Origin: JAJYSO01 sp964451785
Lineage (GTDB): Bacteria > Bacteroidota > Bacteroidia > Flavobacteriales > Flavobacteriaceae
NCBI GenBank assembly: GCA_964451785.1
Contig: CAYVJG010000023.1
Span: 1-44,875, forward strand
Reading direction: 5' to 3'
Length of the DNA stretch: 44,875 bases
Position numbers and translations under genes: made by a program. Positions 36,071-44,306 of this stretch are shown one piece after another. Position 1 is the first letter of the stretch; each line of letters opens with the position of its first letter. The notes under the pieces were generated by a model. The model searched no databases and was not told the DNA's origin. It saw only the letters and a list, made by a program, of their open reading frames with translations.

Positions 36071-36973
36071 TTAAAAGTACCCTAATCGTTTGCGTTGTTC
36101 CATGGCGGCCTCAGCGCGTTTATCATCAATACGCGCACCGCGTTCAGACAAAGTTGATGCTGTGATTTCAGCAACAACACCATCAAGCGTATCTGCATCA
36201 GATTCTATAGCCGCGGTACAGCTCATATCACCTAAGGTTCTAAATCGCACTTTGCGTTCAACAATAGTTTCATCTTCTTCGCGATAAACGATTTCATCAT
36301 TTACAGGCCAAAGTAGATTATCGCGTTCAAAAACTTGGCGATTGTGAGCAAAATACAATGGAGGGAGATCTATTTCTTCTTGTTTAATATAATTCCACAC
36401 ATCGAGTTCTGTCCAATTTGACAAAGGAAAAACGCGTACATTTTGACCAAAATCAATGGTGCCATTAAGCATATCAAACACTTCAGGACGTTGATTTTTT
36501 TCATCCCAACCCCCAAAATCATCGCGCACTGAAAAGATGCGTTCCTTAGCGCGTGCTTTTTCTTCATCGCGACGAGCGCCACCAATACAAGCGTCAAATC
36601 CGTGAGCTTCAATGGCATCGAGTAGCGTGTCAATTTGCAAGCGATTACGACTGGCATATTTACCTTGTTCTTCCTTCACTTTACCGGCATCGATATTGTC
36701 TTGTACATAATGCACGTGGAGTTCAAGTCCTAATTCTTTTACTAATTGATCGCGAAAAGCAATGGTTTCTGGAAAATTGTGTCCGGTATCAACGTGTAGT
36801 AACGGAAAAGGAATTTTTCCGGGATAAAAGGCTTTGCGCGCCAAATGTACTAGCGTAATTGAATCTTTACCACCAGAAAATAAAATTGCTGGTTTTTCAA
36901 ATTGCCCGGCCACCTCGCGCATGATATAAATGGCTTCGTCTTCTAAAGGATTGTTTACAATAAGGTTTTTCAT
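36071..36973 (-). CDS. cysD: Sulfate adenylyltransferase subunit 2
   Basis: 300 residues, standard length. It is the catalytic ATP-sulfurylase subunit of the PP-loop family, with FSGGKDSITLVHLARKAF (about 32-49) binding ATP, HVDTGHNFPET downstream, and the C-terminal SERGARIDDKRAEAAMEQRK typical of CysD. It acts with CysN. Its start lies 141 bases beyond the cysH stop, a gap almost wholly taken up by family-1 repeat copy D. Confidence 0.97.
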   Translation of the reverse strand: MKNLIVNNPLEDEAIYIMREVAGQFEKPAILFSGGKDSITLVHLARKAFYPGKIPFPLLHVDTGHNFPETIAFRDQLVKELGLELHVHYVQDNIDAGKVKEEQGKYASRNRLQIDTLLDAIEAHGFDACIGGARRDEEKARAKERIFSVRDDFGGWDEKNQRPEVFDMLNGTIDFGQNVRVFPLSNWTELDVWNYIKQEEIDLPPLYFAHNRQVFERDNLLWPVNDEIVYREEDETIVERKVRFRTLGDMSCTAAIESDADTLDGVVAEITASTLSERGARIDDKRAEAAMEQRKRLGYF

Positions 36974-36983
36974 AATTATAAGT

Positions 36984-37116
36984 TTATACCCTTAATGATT
37001 AATTTTTTAGTCTAATTTGTATTAGCTTGTAGAGCTATAATACCGTGGGCAACAAATTAATAGCACAATGAGGTTACTGTCAAAATTGCACTGTATAATT
37101 TATCCATACAGTATTA
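36984..37116 (+). repeat. Dispersed repeat, family 1, copy D, inside the cys operon
   Basis: It runs from ATACCCTTAATGATTAATTT to TTTATCCATACAGTATTA, the most diverged of the four copies. It fills the gap between cysH and cysD. Its outermost TAA, read on the minus strand, is the stop codon of cysH (37114-37116). The operon presumably reads through it. Confidence 0.78.
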
Positions 37117-37743
37117 GAGGTGAATACCACATTCACGGTGAGCCAAAGCTTTTGTAGGGTCGTAATAGCGATGTTCATTAGGCAACTGGTTACGTTCTAA
37201 ATAATCATCTAAATCAGCATCTGAATAATGATAAAACGGACTAATTTTTAAGATGCCATCTTTACTTTTTGAAACAATACTTAAGCTATCGCGAAGTGCT
37301 GTTTGTCCTTCTCGCAAATTTGTAAACCACACATCTGGGCTGTGTAATTGCATGGCGCGTTTAAAAGGTTCTAACTTCACTTGCTCACTAAACATCTTGT
37401 GCTCAGGTGTACCTACTTCAGGGATTCCCAAAGTCACATTGCGATAACCTACCGTTTGCTGAGGCACGTAAGTATGTATGTTTAAGTGTAACTCCTCAAT
37501 CATTTTTTTAGCAAAGCGATAGGTTTCAGGGGTATTATATCCGGTATCGCACCAAACGACTTTTATATCGGGTTTTACCTGTGTCACAAGATGAATAATG
37601 GCACTTTCATAAGGTCTAAAGTTAGTTGTTAATACAGGGCGTTCAGCTTGTTGTAAAGCCCAAGCTACCACCTCTTCTGGTTGTTTTTGCTCACACAGAG
37701 CATTCATTTCTTCTAGCGTCATAGTGCGTTTTATTTTCCCCAT
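37114..37743 (-). CDS. cysH: Phosphoadenylyl/adenylyl sulfate reductase
   Basis: About 209 residues from ATG 37743, which overlaps the DUF2061 gene by 13 bases; ATG 37758 and ATG 37722 are also in frame. It reduces PAPS (or APS) to sulfite using thioredoxin. It shows the nucleotide-binding TTNFRPYESAIIHLV, WCDTGYNTPETYRFA, and the catalytic Cys in the C-terminal HRECGIHL. It lacks the CC...CxxC motif that holds the 4Fe-4S cluster of APS reductases, so by sequence it is of the PAPS type. However, no APS kinase (cysC) lies in this operon. Its stop codon is supplied by repeat copy D. Confidence 0.92.
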   Translation of the reverse strand: MGKIKRTMTLEEMNALCEQKQPEEVVAWALQQAERPVLTTNFRPYESAIIHLVTQVKPDIKVVWCDTGYNTPETYRFAKKMIEELHLNIHTYVPQQTVGYRNVTLGIPEVGTPEHKMFSEQVKLEPFKRAMQLHSPDVWFTNLREGQTALRDSLSIVSKSKDGILKISPFYHYSDADLDDYLERNQLPNEHRYYDPTKALAHRECGIHL

Positions 37744-37982
37744 TTTATACTCGTCCAAATGCGTTCATGAAAATAGTATAGGAATGTTTTGGTAAACAAT
37801 TCAAACAAACCTATCGAAAAAGCTATGGTCAACTTTCCCGAAATTATCCACGAAATCATGATGGTATCCAGTGTTCCTACAGCACGCCACGACAGAGCCT
37901 TTACAAAACTGCGTTTGTGTTGTTCTGATTTAGACTTGCCTTTATCGCGTTTAAACTGGTTTAGTATTTGTTCAATAAACAT
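37731..37982 (-). CDS. DUF2061 membrane protein of the sulfate operon
   Basis: 83 residues. A basic N-terminus is followed by two helices: SFVKALSWRAVGTLDTIMISW and the second around LTIAFSIGLFELFTKTFLYYFHERIW. The SWRxxGTxDT...HERxW pattern is that of DUF2061. It is often first in flavobacterial sulfate-assimilation operons, as here, where it precedes and overlaps cysH; a role in sulfate or sulfite handling at the membrane is inferred from context. A promoter lies at 38020-38048. Confidence 0.85.
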   Translation of the reverse strand: MFIEQILNQFKRDKGKSKSEQHKRSFVKALSWRAVGTLDTIMISWIISGKLTIAFSIGLFELFTKTFLYYFHERIWTSIKWGK

Positions 37983-38019
37983 ATATTTCTATTTATCCTA
38001 TCGTCTTAGTAGGTTAATG

Positions 38020-38048
38020 CAAATGTATAATATATTTTTAAACAGCAA
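38020..38048 (-). promoter_or_regulatory. Promoter of the sulfate-assimilation operon
   Basis: On the minus strand TTG (38048-38046), an 18-base spacer, then TACATTTG (38027-38020), a good fit to TTG-N17-23-TAnnTTTG, 38 bases before the DUF2061 start codon. Confidence 0.65.
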
Positions 38049-38239
38049 CAGCTTCCGTTTATATTTTTACTAAAAAAACAAGTTCTGATTATTTACACAA
38101 ATACTACTTTTCTGATTTTCAATAAAATACATCTATAAAAATAATTTTTATTACAACTAAAAAAAATACATTTTAACACTAAAAAGAAAGAATATCATTT
38201 TAAAATTGATACCTTTATAGGTATAAACCCGCGCTGATT

Positions 38240-38413
38240 ATGAGTAAAAAAGGTAAAATAGTTCTATTTTTTGAAGTGATTTATAGCATCATTTTACTCG
38301 TTCTGTACACCTGTTCCTTATTTTCTTTTACGTTTTTTATAGCCCTACTCCTATCAGGATGGATGGTCACACTCGCCATAATCATCTCTTTTAATTTCTT
38401 TAATCGTCAGTAA
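38240..38413 (+). CDS. Tiny membrane protein, unrecognised (57 aa)
   Basis: ATG at 38240, TAA at 38411-38413. The product starts MSKKGKIVLFFEVIYSIILL, then has a second hydrophobic stretch (LLLSGWMVTLAIIISFNFF) and ends NRQ: a basic N-terminus and two membrane helices with a tight turn. The composition is typical of a real small membrane protein and differs from the random AT-rich DNA around it. It has no close partner gene; the next plus-strand gene is the metallo-beta-lactamase, 258 bases on. Confidence 0.5.
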   Translation: MSKKGKIVLFFEVIYSIILLVLYTCSLFSFTFFIALLLSGWMVTLAIIISFNFFNRQ

Positions 38414-38671
38414 AGACACATCACTGTAATTACTGTTACCTTAAAGGCGTTTTTGGCATAAAATTTTTGGAGCTATAGCGAATATAGTAGGTCATCAAAT
38501 TTGAGTTTTCCACAAACAAAGTAAGTTCTTTGGACTTTTTTCTACAGACAAGTTTTTGTTAAATAGGAATCAATCTGATTTTAATTTATTTTTCTACACA
38601 AAACAATACAAATCCTTTTTTTTTATTAGCTTTATCATTCAATCTATTGTGTCTCAATTCATCACTTCATT

Positions 38672-39418
38672 ATGTTCATTCGCTTAATCAAACACCTGGG
38701 GCTAATTGGCCTTATCGCTTTTAGTAGCCTCACTAGCTGCACTCAACCTGCTAACGATTTAAAAATAGAACAAGTTAGTGACGATTTGTACGTTTATACC
38801 ACCTATGGTGTTTTTGAGGGTGTAAAATACGCTGCTAATGCCATGTATATGGTTACTTCAAAAGGAATAGTGGTTTTTGATTGCCCTTGGGAGCCAATTG
38901 TAAACGAAGCTTTTAAAGATGAACTTTACAAGCGACACCACTTGCCTATTATAGCAGATATAGCCACACATTGGCATCAAGATCGCGCTGGAGGAATAGA
39001 TTTTTTTAAGCAAATTGGTGCTAAGACTTACACCTCCAAAGCTACAGATTCTATTTTGAAAAAAGAAGGTAAGCCGCAAGCAGAATTCACCTTTAACAAT
39101 GATACAACTTTTACCATTGGAGGCAAGTCATTTAACATTTTTTATCCCGGAAAAGGACACACTGCAGACAATGTAGTGGTTTGGTTTTCCGAAGAACAAA
39201 TTTTACTAGGCGGCTGTATCATCAAAAATGCCGATGCTAAAAATTTAGGTAATATCAGTGAAGCCTATCCCGATGAGTGGGATGATGCTATACGACGCTT
39301 ACAAAAACGCTATGCCGATGCTAAATTAATCGTTGCCGGGCATGACGATTGGCATCCGCAAAATGGCCTGCAACACACGCTCGATCTTCTAAAGGCTTAT
39401 CAAGAAAAACAAAACTAA
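38672..39418 (+). CDS. Subclass B1 metallo-beta-lactamase, lipoprotein-type
   Basis: 248 residues. The signal peptide ends at LTSC (Cys23), so it is predicted to be a lipoprotein. The zinc ligands of subclass B1 are all present: HWHQDR (His100, His102, Asp104), His163 in GKGHTADN, Cys182 in LGGCIIK, and His224 in AGHDDWH. Lys185 and Asn190-193 are at substrate-binding positions. B1 enzymes hydrolyse penicillins, cephalosporins and carbapenems in the periplasm, and chromosomal B1 enzymes are characteristic of several flavobacterial genera. It is followed by a strong terminator and has no mobile element beside it, which suggests an intrinsic gene. Confidence 0.95.
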   Translation: MFIRLIKHLGLIGLIAFSSLTSCTQPANDLKIEQVSDDLYVYTTYGVFEGVKYAANAMYMVTSKGIVVFDCPWEPIVNEAFKDELYKRHHLPIIADIATHWHQDRAGGIDFFKQIGAKTYTSKATDSILKKEGKPQAEFTFNNDTTFTIGGKSFNIFYPGKGHTADNVVVWFSEEQILLGGCIIKNADAKNLGNISEAYPDEWDDAIRRLQKRYADAKLIVAGHDDWHPQNGLQHTLDLLKAYQEKQN

Positions 39419-39434
39419 TACTTATCAAAATAGA

Positions 39435-39467
39435 AAAAGCTCTGAAGCATAACACTTCAGAGCTTTT
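39435..39467. terminator. Bidirectional terminator
   Basis: AAAAGCTCTGAAG (39435-39447) pairs with CTTCAGAGCTTTT (39455-39467). It lies between the plus-strand metallo-beta-lactamase and the minus-strand GH2 gene. Confidence 0.92.
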
Positions 39468-39492
39468 AATTGTAACAGAATTAAACTACCTG

Positions 39493-41997
39493 TTATTTGG
39501 CAACTTCAAATTCTATTTCGCCTTTAAGTCCATTAGCTGTTTTAGCTGTCACTTTTATTTTTCCTGGTTTTTCTCCAGCACGAATAATAGCAACCAGCTG
39601 CCCACTAAAGGTTTTCATGGTAGGATCTTGAAACGAATCTAGACTTGTAGCATCGCCATTACCTATAGCCTCAAAACTACCTTTTCCTCTTACTTTTATA
39701 GACACTGCTCGGTCTTGATTAGGAACCAAAGTTCCGTTTTTATCCACTATACTCACCGTAACAAAAGCTAAATCTTTACCGCTGTTATTCAATACTTTTC
39801 TATCGACTTTGAGCTGTAAATGATCAGCCGGACCGGCAGTAGATATACTTTTTTCGGCTACAGGATTTCCCGCTTTATCATAAGCCACTACTTTAACTGT
39901 TCCTGGTTCATATTTTGTGTCCATCCACATCAAACGGTAGCGTTTTAGGCGCGTTAAGTTCTTTTTATCCTCAGGATTTTCAGTTTCATCAATTCCTATA
40001 GATAAATCTTTGGTACGCATCCCTTGGCTTTTACCATTAATAAATAGCTCAGCCGAAGGGTAATTGGTATACACAAAAATTGGCGTCACTTTTCCAACGC
40101 GATTAGGCCATGTCCAATGTGGCAAAATATGCAGTGTTTCTTCATCAGTATTCCAATGACTGCGATACAAGTAAAAACGATCTTTAGGCAAGCCCACCAA
40201 ATCTACTGCGCCAAACAATGAACTGCGACTTGGCCACTCAGTATAATACGGAGTTGGTTCACCTAAATAATCAAACCCTGTCCAGATAAATTCGCCCATC
40301 ATATAAGGCAAATCATCGTGAAAGATAAAGTTATCTTCAGGCAACCCTGACCACGAAGCGTGCTCTACATCATATGATGACGCTTGATAGTCATCGTATT
40401 TAGCCATTTGCTTGCGCACCACCGGAAATTTGTACACCCCACGAGCACTAAAAGTAGATACAGTTTCTGAACCCAATACCACTTCTTGTGGCAACTTTTT
40501 ATAAGCTTCTTTATACTTAAACGTGCGATAGTTAAATCCGGGAACATCGAGTACAGCTCCCATAGGGCCATTAATTACGGCATCAGGATTATCCATTCCT
40601 AAAGTTACCGGGCGTGTCGGATCTTCACGATGGAAAATATCTTGTAGGTAACGGGCTATTTTGGCACCACCTTCGCGGTGTTGTTCAGGCACCTCATTCC
40701 CTATTGACCACATCACGATACTCGGATCGTTAAAAAAGTGGCGCACTTCGTTGATGATATCTTTCTCAGCCCATTCATCAAAGTACAAGTGATAGCCATT
40801 TTTCATTTTAGGAATCTTCCACTCATCAAAAGTTTCAGCCATAACCATCATGCCCATTTCATCACACACTTTAATCAACTCTGGAGACGGCATATTGTGT
40901 GAAGTACGAATAGCATTAGCTCCCATATCTTTCATGATACGCACTTTACGACGAAGTGCCGATTCATTAACAGCAGCCCCTAGAGGTCCTGAATCATGGT
41001 GTAAATTAACGCCTTTAAATTGAATATTTTTTCCGTTTAAAAAGAAGCCTTTCTTAGGAATAATCTCAATGGTGCGTATCCCAAATCTGCTGGTATACAC
41101 ATCGGTCAATTCACCGTCTTTATACAATTTGCTCACCGCCGTATAAAGATAAGGATGTTCTGGCGACCAGGCTTGCGGTTGTTCAACTATCAGCTGTTGT
41201 GTACTTTGTAAATCGTCGTATTTCGAAATTGGAGACACTTTTTCAGCAACAAGTTGACCTGTGGCATCGTGAATTTCGGTTTTGAGCTCTAATCCTTCCC
41301 AACCTTTAGGCGATTTTAAGCGTGTTTCTACATTGAGCTTTGCAAACTCATCGCGCAATTCTTCTGTAGAAATAGCTGTTCCCCAATGCGCTATTTTTGT
41401 CGGGTTGCTATAAGTTAAATGCACATTGCGATACAAGCCTGCTCCGGGATACCAACGTGAAGAATTAGGCAAATTTTCTAATCGAACCGCCAACTGATTT
41501 TTTCCGGAGTGTAAATACTTAGTAATGTCAAAATAAAACGAATTATAACCATAAGGCCAATGTCCAACTTTTTGTCCATTGACATACACTTGTGCATGGC
41601 TCATAGCACCGTCAAATTGAAGAATAGCTGTTTTAGATTGAATATCCTTTGGCGCTTCAATTTCTTTTCTATACCAACCTACCCCTACAAAAGGTAAGCC
41701 TCCCGTCCGACCTAAATGATACACGGCTTTAGTTTGTCCATCTTGAACGATTGCCATTTTTTGGGGGTCGTTGTCTTTGCTAAAAGGACCGTAAATAGCC
41801 CAATCATGCGGAACATTTACCGTTTGCCAATCGCGATCGTTAAAGTCAACTTCCGCCGCTGTTGAGTCGTCTTCACGCGAAAATTTCCAGTGATTATCCA
41901 ATAAAATCTTTGTTCTTTTCTGGCCGTATAGCACACTTGTTCCTATCAGTAAAACAAGTATAAACCAGCTCGTTGTCAATATGCAATTTTGCTTCAA
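39493..41997 (-). CDS. Glycoside hydrolase family 2 enzyme, probable beta-galactosidase
   Basis: 834 residues. The order is a signal peptide (hydrophobic WFILVLLIGTSVLYG), a sugar-binding domain (about 25-190), an Ig-like domain, and the GH2 TIM barrel (about 290-590). The barrel has the acid/base Glu in VMWSIGNEVPEQ, the HH of GVNLHHDSGPLG and the GEFIWTGFDYLGEP region with the nucleophile Glu nearby. A DUF4982-like and a C-terminal Big-like domain complete it, the layout of Bacteroidota exported beta-galactosidases. The start codon is TTG at 41997-41995: there is no ATG before the signal peptide and an in-frame stop lies 12 bases further up. Removing terminal beta-linked sugars, galactose most likely, is its expected job. 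Confidence 0.9.
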   Translation of the reverse strand: MKQNCILTTSWFILVLLIGTSVLYGQKRTKILLDNHWKFSREDDSTAAEVDFNDRDWQTVNVPHDWAIYGPFSKDNDPQKMAIVQDGQTKAVYHLGRTGGLPFVGVGWYRKEIEAPKDIQSKTAILQFDGAMSHAQVYVNGQKVGHWPYGYNSFYFDITKYLHSGKNQLAVRLENLPNSSRWYPGAGLYRNVHLTYSNPTKIAHWGTAISTEELRDEFAKLNVETRLKSPKGWEGLELKTEIHDATGQLVAEKVSPISKYDDLQSTQQLIVEQPQAWSPEHPYLYTAVSKLYKDGELTDVYTSRFGIRTIEIIPKKGFFLNGKNIQFKGVNLHHDSGPLGAAVNESALRRKVRIMKDMGANAIRTSHNMPSPELIKVCDEMGMMVMAETFDEWKIPKMKNGYHLYFDEWAEKDIINEVRHFFNDPSIVMWSIGNEVPEQHREGGAKIARYLQDIFHREDPTRPVTLGMDNPDAVINGPMGAVLDVPGFNYRTFKYKEAYKKLPQEVVLGSETVSTFSARGVYKFPVVRKQMAKYDDYQASSYDVEHASWSGLPEDNFIFHDDLPYMMGEFIWTGFDYLGEPTPYYTEWPSRSSLFGAVDLVGLPKDRFYLYRSHWNTDEETLHILPHWTWPNRVGKVTPIFVYTNYPSAELFINGKSQGMRTKDLSIGIDETENPEDKKNLTRLKRYRLMWMDTKYEPGTVKVVAYDKAGNPVAEKSISTAGPADHLQLKVDRKVLNNSGKDLAFVTVSIVDKNGTLVPNQDRAVSIKVRGKGSFEAIGNGDATSLDSFQDPTMKTFSGQLVAIIRAGEKPGKIKVTAKTANGLKGEIEFEVAK

Positions 41998-42105
41998 AAT
42001 AATAGATGTTTAAGCAGATTATAGAAGCTCTAAATATATTAAATATCTTCAATTAAAGAAACTTTAAAACACACACGCTAACTGATAAACCATGTTAAGA
42101 CGTAT

Positions 42106-42133
42106 TTTGCCTCAACCATCCGTTGTATATTTG
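42106..42133 (+). promoter_or_regulatory. Candidate promoter of the flavin oxidoreductase pair
   Basis: TATATTTG (42126-42133) fits the TAnnTTTG box; TTTG stands at 42106-42109 with a 16-base spacer, shorter than usual. The start codon is 79 bases downstream. Confidence 0.42.
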
Positions 42134-42211
42134 TATAGGTATATCAATTAGATTGCGATGTCAACACAAAAAACATCTGCTTTTTAAACTCAAAATTCGA
42201 TATAATTTACT

Positions 42212-43285
42212 ATGAATCAACTATTTTCACCTTTAACTATAAAACACCTTCACCTCAAAAATCGATTAGTACTTTCACCGATGTGTATGTATAACAGCAC
42301 CGATGGTTTTGCTGAAGATTTTCACCTTGTTCATTTGGGCAGTCGTGCCATTGGCGGTTTTGGGTTACTCATTCAAGAAGCAACTGCAGTGGCTCCTGAA
42401 GGCCGTATCACCCACAGAGATTTGGGCATTTGGAAAGATGAGCATATCACCAAACTCAAAGAAATTGTTGCGTATTGTCATAAAGCAGGTAGCGCTATGG
42501 GCATTCAACTAGCACACGCCGGGCGCAAAGCCAGCAACAAACCACCTTATGACGGCCGTGGGCAACTTACCCCTGACCACCCCAATGGCTGGCAAACTGT
42601 AGCGCCATCTGCCATCCCCTTTCACCACAGCGAGGTAGCCCCTACCGCCTTAGATCAAAAAGGTATAGATAAGGTGATTGCTGATTTTGCTGCGGCTACA
42701 CGTCGTGCTAAACGAGCTGGCTATGACGTTATTGAAATTCACGCCGCACACGGCTATTTGCTACACGAATTTTATTCGCCATTGAGCAACACACGCCAAG
42801 ACCAATACGGTGGCTCTTTTGAAAACCGCATCCGCCTATTACTCGAAGTTATCGAGGCCGTCAAAGCTGAATGGGGCGCTGATAAACCGCTCTTTGTCCG
42901 CATCTCTGCCACCGATTGGCATCCCGACGGCTGGACTATAGACGATTCTGTAAAACTCGCTCAAATTTTAAAAACTAAAGGCGTTGATCTGATTGACTGC
43001 TCAACAGGCGCCAATATGCCAGGACTCGATATTCCTGTTGCGCCCAATTATCAAGTCTCCTTTGCTGAACAAATTAAACAACAAACCGGCATTGCTACCA
43101 GCGCCGTAGGACTCATCACCAAAGCCCAGCAAGCCGAAGAAATTTTACAAAACAAGCAAGCCGATTTGATTACAATTGGACGTGAAGCCTTGCGCAATCC
43201 CTACACGCCGTTACACTTTGCCCATGTCTTAAAAGCCGATGAACATTGGCCTATCAACTACGATTGGGCTGTAGGCAAACACTAA
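42212..43285 (+). CDS. NADH:flavin oxidoreductase, YqjM-like old yellow enzyme
   Basis: 357 residues, a TIM barrel with FMN. SPMCMYNS holds the Cys conserved in the YqjM branch (about residue 25). QLAHAGRKAS carries the substrate-binding His in the NADH-oxidoreductase pattern, and EIHAAHGYLLHEFYSPLSN is the second FMN/substrate loop. The C-terminal LITIGREALRNP closes the barrel. It reduces activated C=C bonds using NAD(P)H. It is followed after 19 bases by an LLM-type flavin enzyme. Base composition here is richer in GC than in the rest of the window. Confidence 0.93.
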   Translation: MNQLFSPLTIKHLHLKNRLVLSPMCMYNSTDGFAEDFHLVHLGSRAIGGFGLLIQEATAVAPEGRITHRDLGIWKDEHITKLKEIVAYCHKAGSAMGIQLAHAGRKASNKPPYDGRGQLTPDHPNGWQTVAPSAIPFHHSEVAPTALDQKGIDKVIADFAAATRRAKRAGYDVIEIHAAHGYLLHEFYSPLSNTRQDQYGGSFENRIRLLLEVIEAVKAEWGADKPLFVRISATDWHPDGWTIDDSVKLAQILKTKGVDLIDCSTGANMPGLDIPVAPNYQVSFAEQIKQQTGIATSAVGLITKAQQAEEILQNKQADLITIGREALRNPYTPLHFAHVLKADEHWPINYDWAVGKH

Positions 43286-43304
43286 ACTTTTACACGCTCA
43301 AATT

Positions 43305-44300
43305 ATGACTGCTACATTTCAAAATACAAAACTTTCGGCACTCAATTTAGTGCCAGCCTTTGAAGGCGTTTCTAACAAAGAAGCGCTTGATAGAGCCCTC
43401 ACTTTAGCTCAACAACTCGACCAATTAGACTATCATCGCCTGTGGATTTCTGAACACCACAACACCGCGGGACTCCTCAGTTCAGCCACAGCCGTGTTAA
43501 TGGGCTACCTCGCTCAAGGCACCAAAACTATTCGCATTGGTTCAGGCGGTATCATGCTGCCCAATCACGCTCCCTTAGTAGTTGCTGAACAAATTGGCAC
43601 CTTGGCTACACTCTATCCTAATCGCATCGACTTAGGACTAGGACGCGCCCCGGGAACCGACCAAATTACAGCCCGTGCCCTGCGCCGTGAACGCACCGAA
43701 AGCGTCAACGATTTTCCTAATGACGTGCAAGAATTGCTGTATTACCTCTCCTCTGACACGCAACATGAAAACGTTCGCGCCCTGCCTGGTGAAGGTTTAC
43801 ACGTGCCCATTTACTTACTTGGCTCCAGCACCTTTAGCGCACAATTAGCAGCAGCCCTCGGCTTGCCCTATGCCTTTGCCAGTCACTTTGCCCCCACCTA
43901 TCTCTTTGATGCCCTCGCTAAATATCGCCAAAGCTTTGTGCCCTCAGCACAAAATCCAAAACCTTACACCATGGCCGGCGTCAATATTATCTTAGCCGAC
44001 ACCGATGAAGAAGCCCAGTATTTAGCCAGCAGCGGTCAACAATTTCGCATTGACCTTGTGCGCAACATTCGCCGCCCCTTACAACCACCAACACCTGATA
44101 TTGACAACCTCTGGAGTCCGATGGAAAAAGCCCAAGTTCAAAAAATGACCTATTTTTCATTCATTGGCAATCCAGATACCGTACGCAAAGGCTTACAAGG
44201 CTTCCTCAACCAAACCAAAGTTGACGAGCTCATTGTATCCAGCTTCATTTACGACCAAAAAGCCCAAGAACACTCCTTTAAACTCTTAGCCGAATTATAA
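43305..44300 (+). CDS. LLM-class flavin-dependent oxidoreductase
   Basis: 331 residues, a bacterial-luciferase-like TIM barrel using reduced FMN. It shows LSALNLVPAFEGVSN, the LWISEHHNTAGLLSSA segment (about 45-60) and GSGGIMLPNHAPLVVAEQ, then LGLGRAPGTDQ, all hallmarks of the MsnO8-type subgroup. A C-terminal PDTVRKGLQGFL helix is also typical. It probably forms one transcript with the YqjM-like gene, 19 bases upstream. Its substrate is unknown. Confidence 0.92.
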   Translation: MTATFQNTKLSALNLVPAFEGVSNKEALDRALTLAQQLDQLDYHRLWISEHHNTAGLLSSATAVLMGYLAQGTKTIRIGSGGIMLPNHAPLVVAEQIGTLATLYPNRIDLGLGRAPGTDQITARALRRERTESVNDFPNDVQELLYYLSSDTQHENVRALPGEGLHVPIYLLGSSTFSAQLAAALGLPYAFASHFAPTYLFDALAKYRQSFVPSAQNPKPYTMAGVNIILADTDEEAQYLASSGQQFRIDLVRNIRRPLQPPTPDIDNLWSPMEKAQVQKMTYFSFIGNPDTVRKGLQGFLNQTKVDELIVSSFIYDQKAQEHSFKLLAEL

Positions 44301-44306
44301 GTATTT

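Noticed and set aside
8036..37116. The four similar 128-base copies as a CRISPR-like or tandem array
   Set aside because: They are 8-12 kb apart, one is inverted, there are no regular spacers, and no cas gene is present.
37789..38073. Plus-strand frame opposite the DUF2061 gene
   Set aside because: It is antisense to a conserved gene and runs into AT-rich promoter DNA.
38672..39418. The metallo-beta-lactamase as a glyoxalase or other MBL-fold hydrolase
   Set aside because: The full subclass B1 ligand set, including the Cys and the spacing of all three His motifs, is present, which those families lack.
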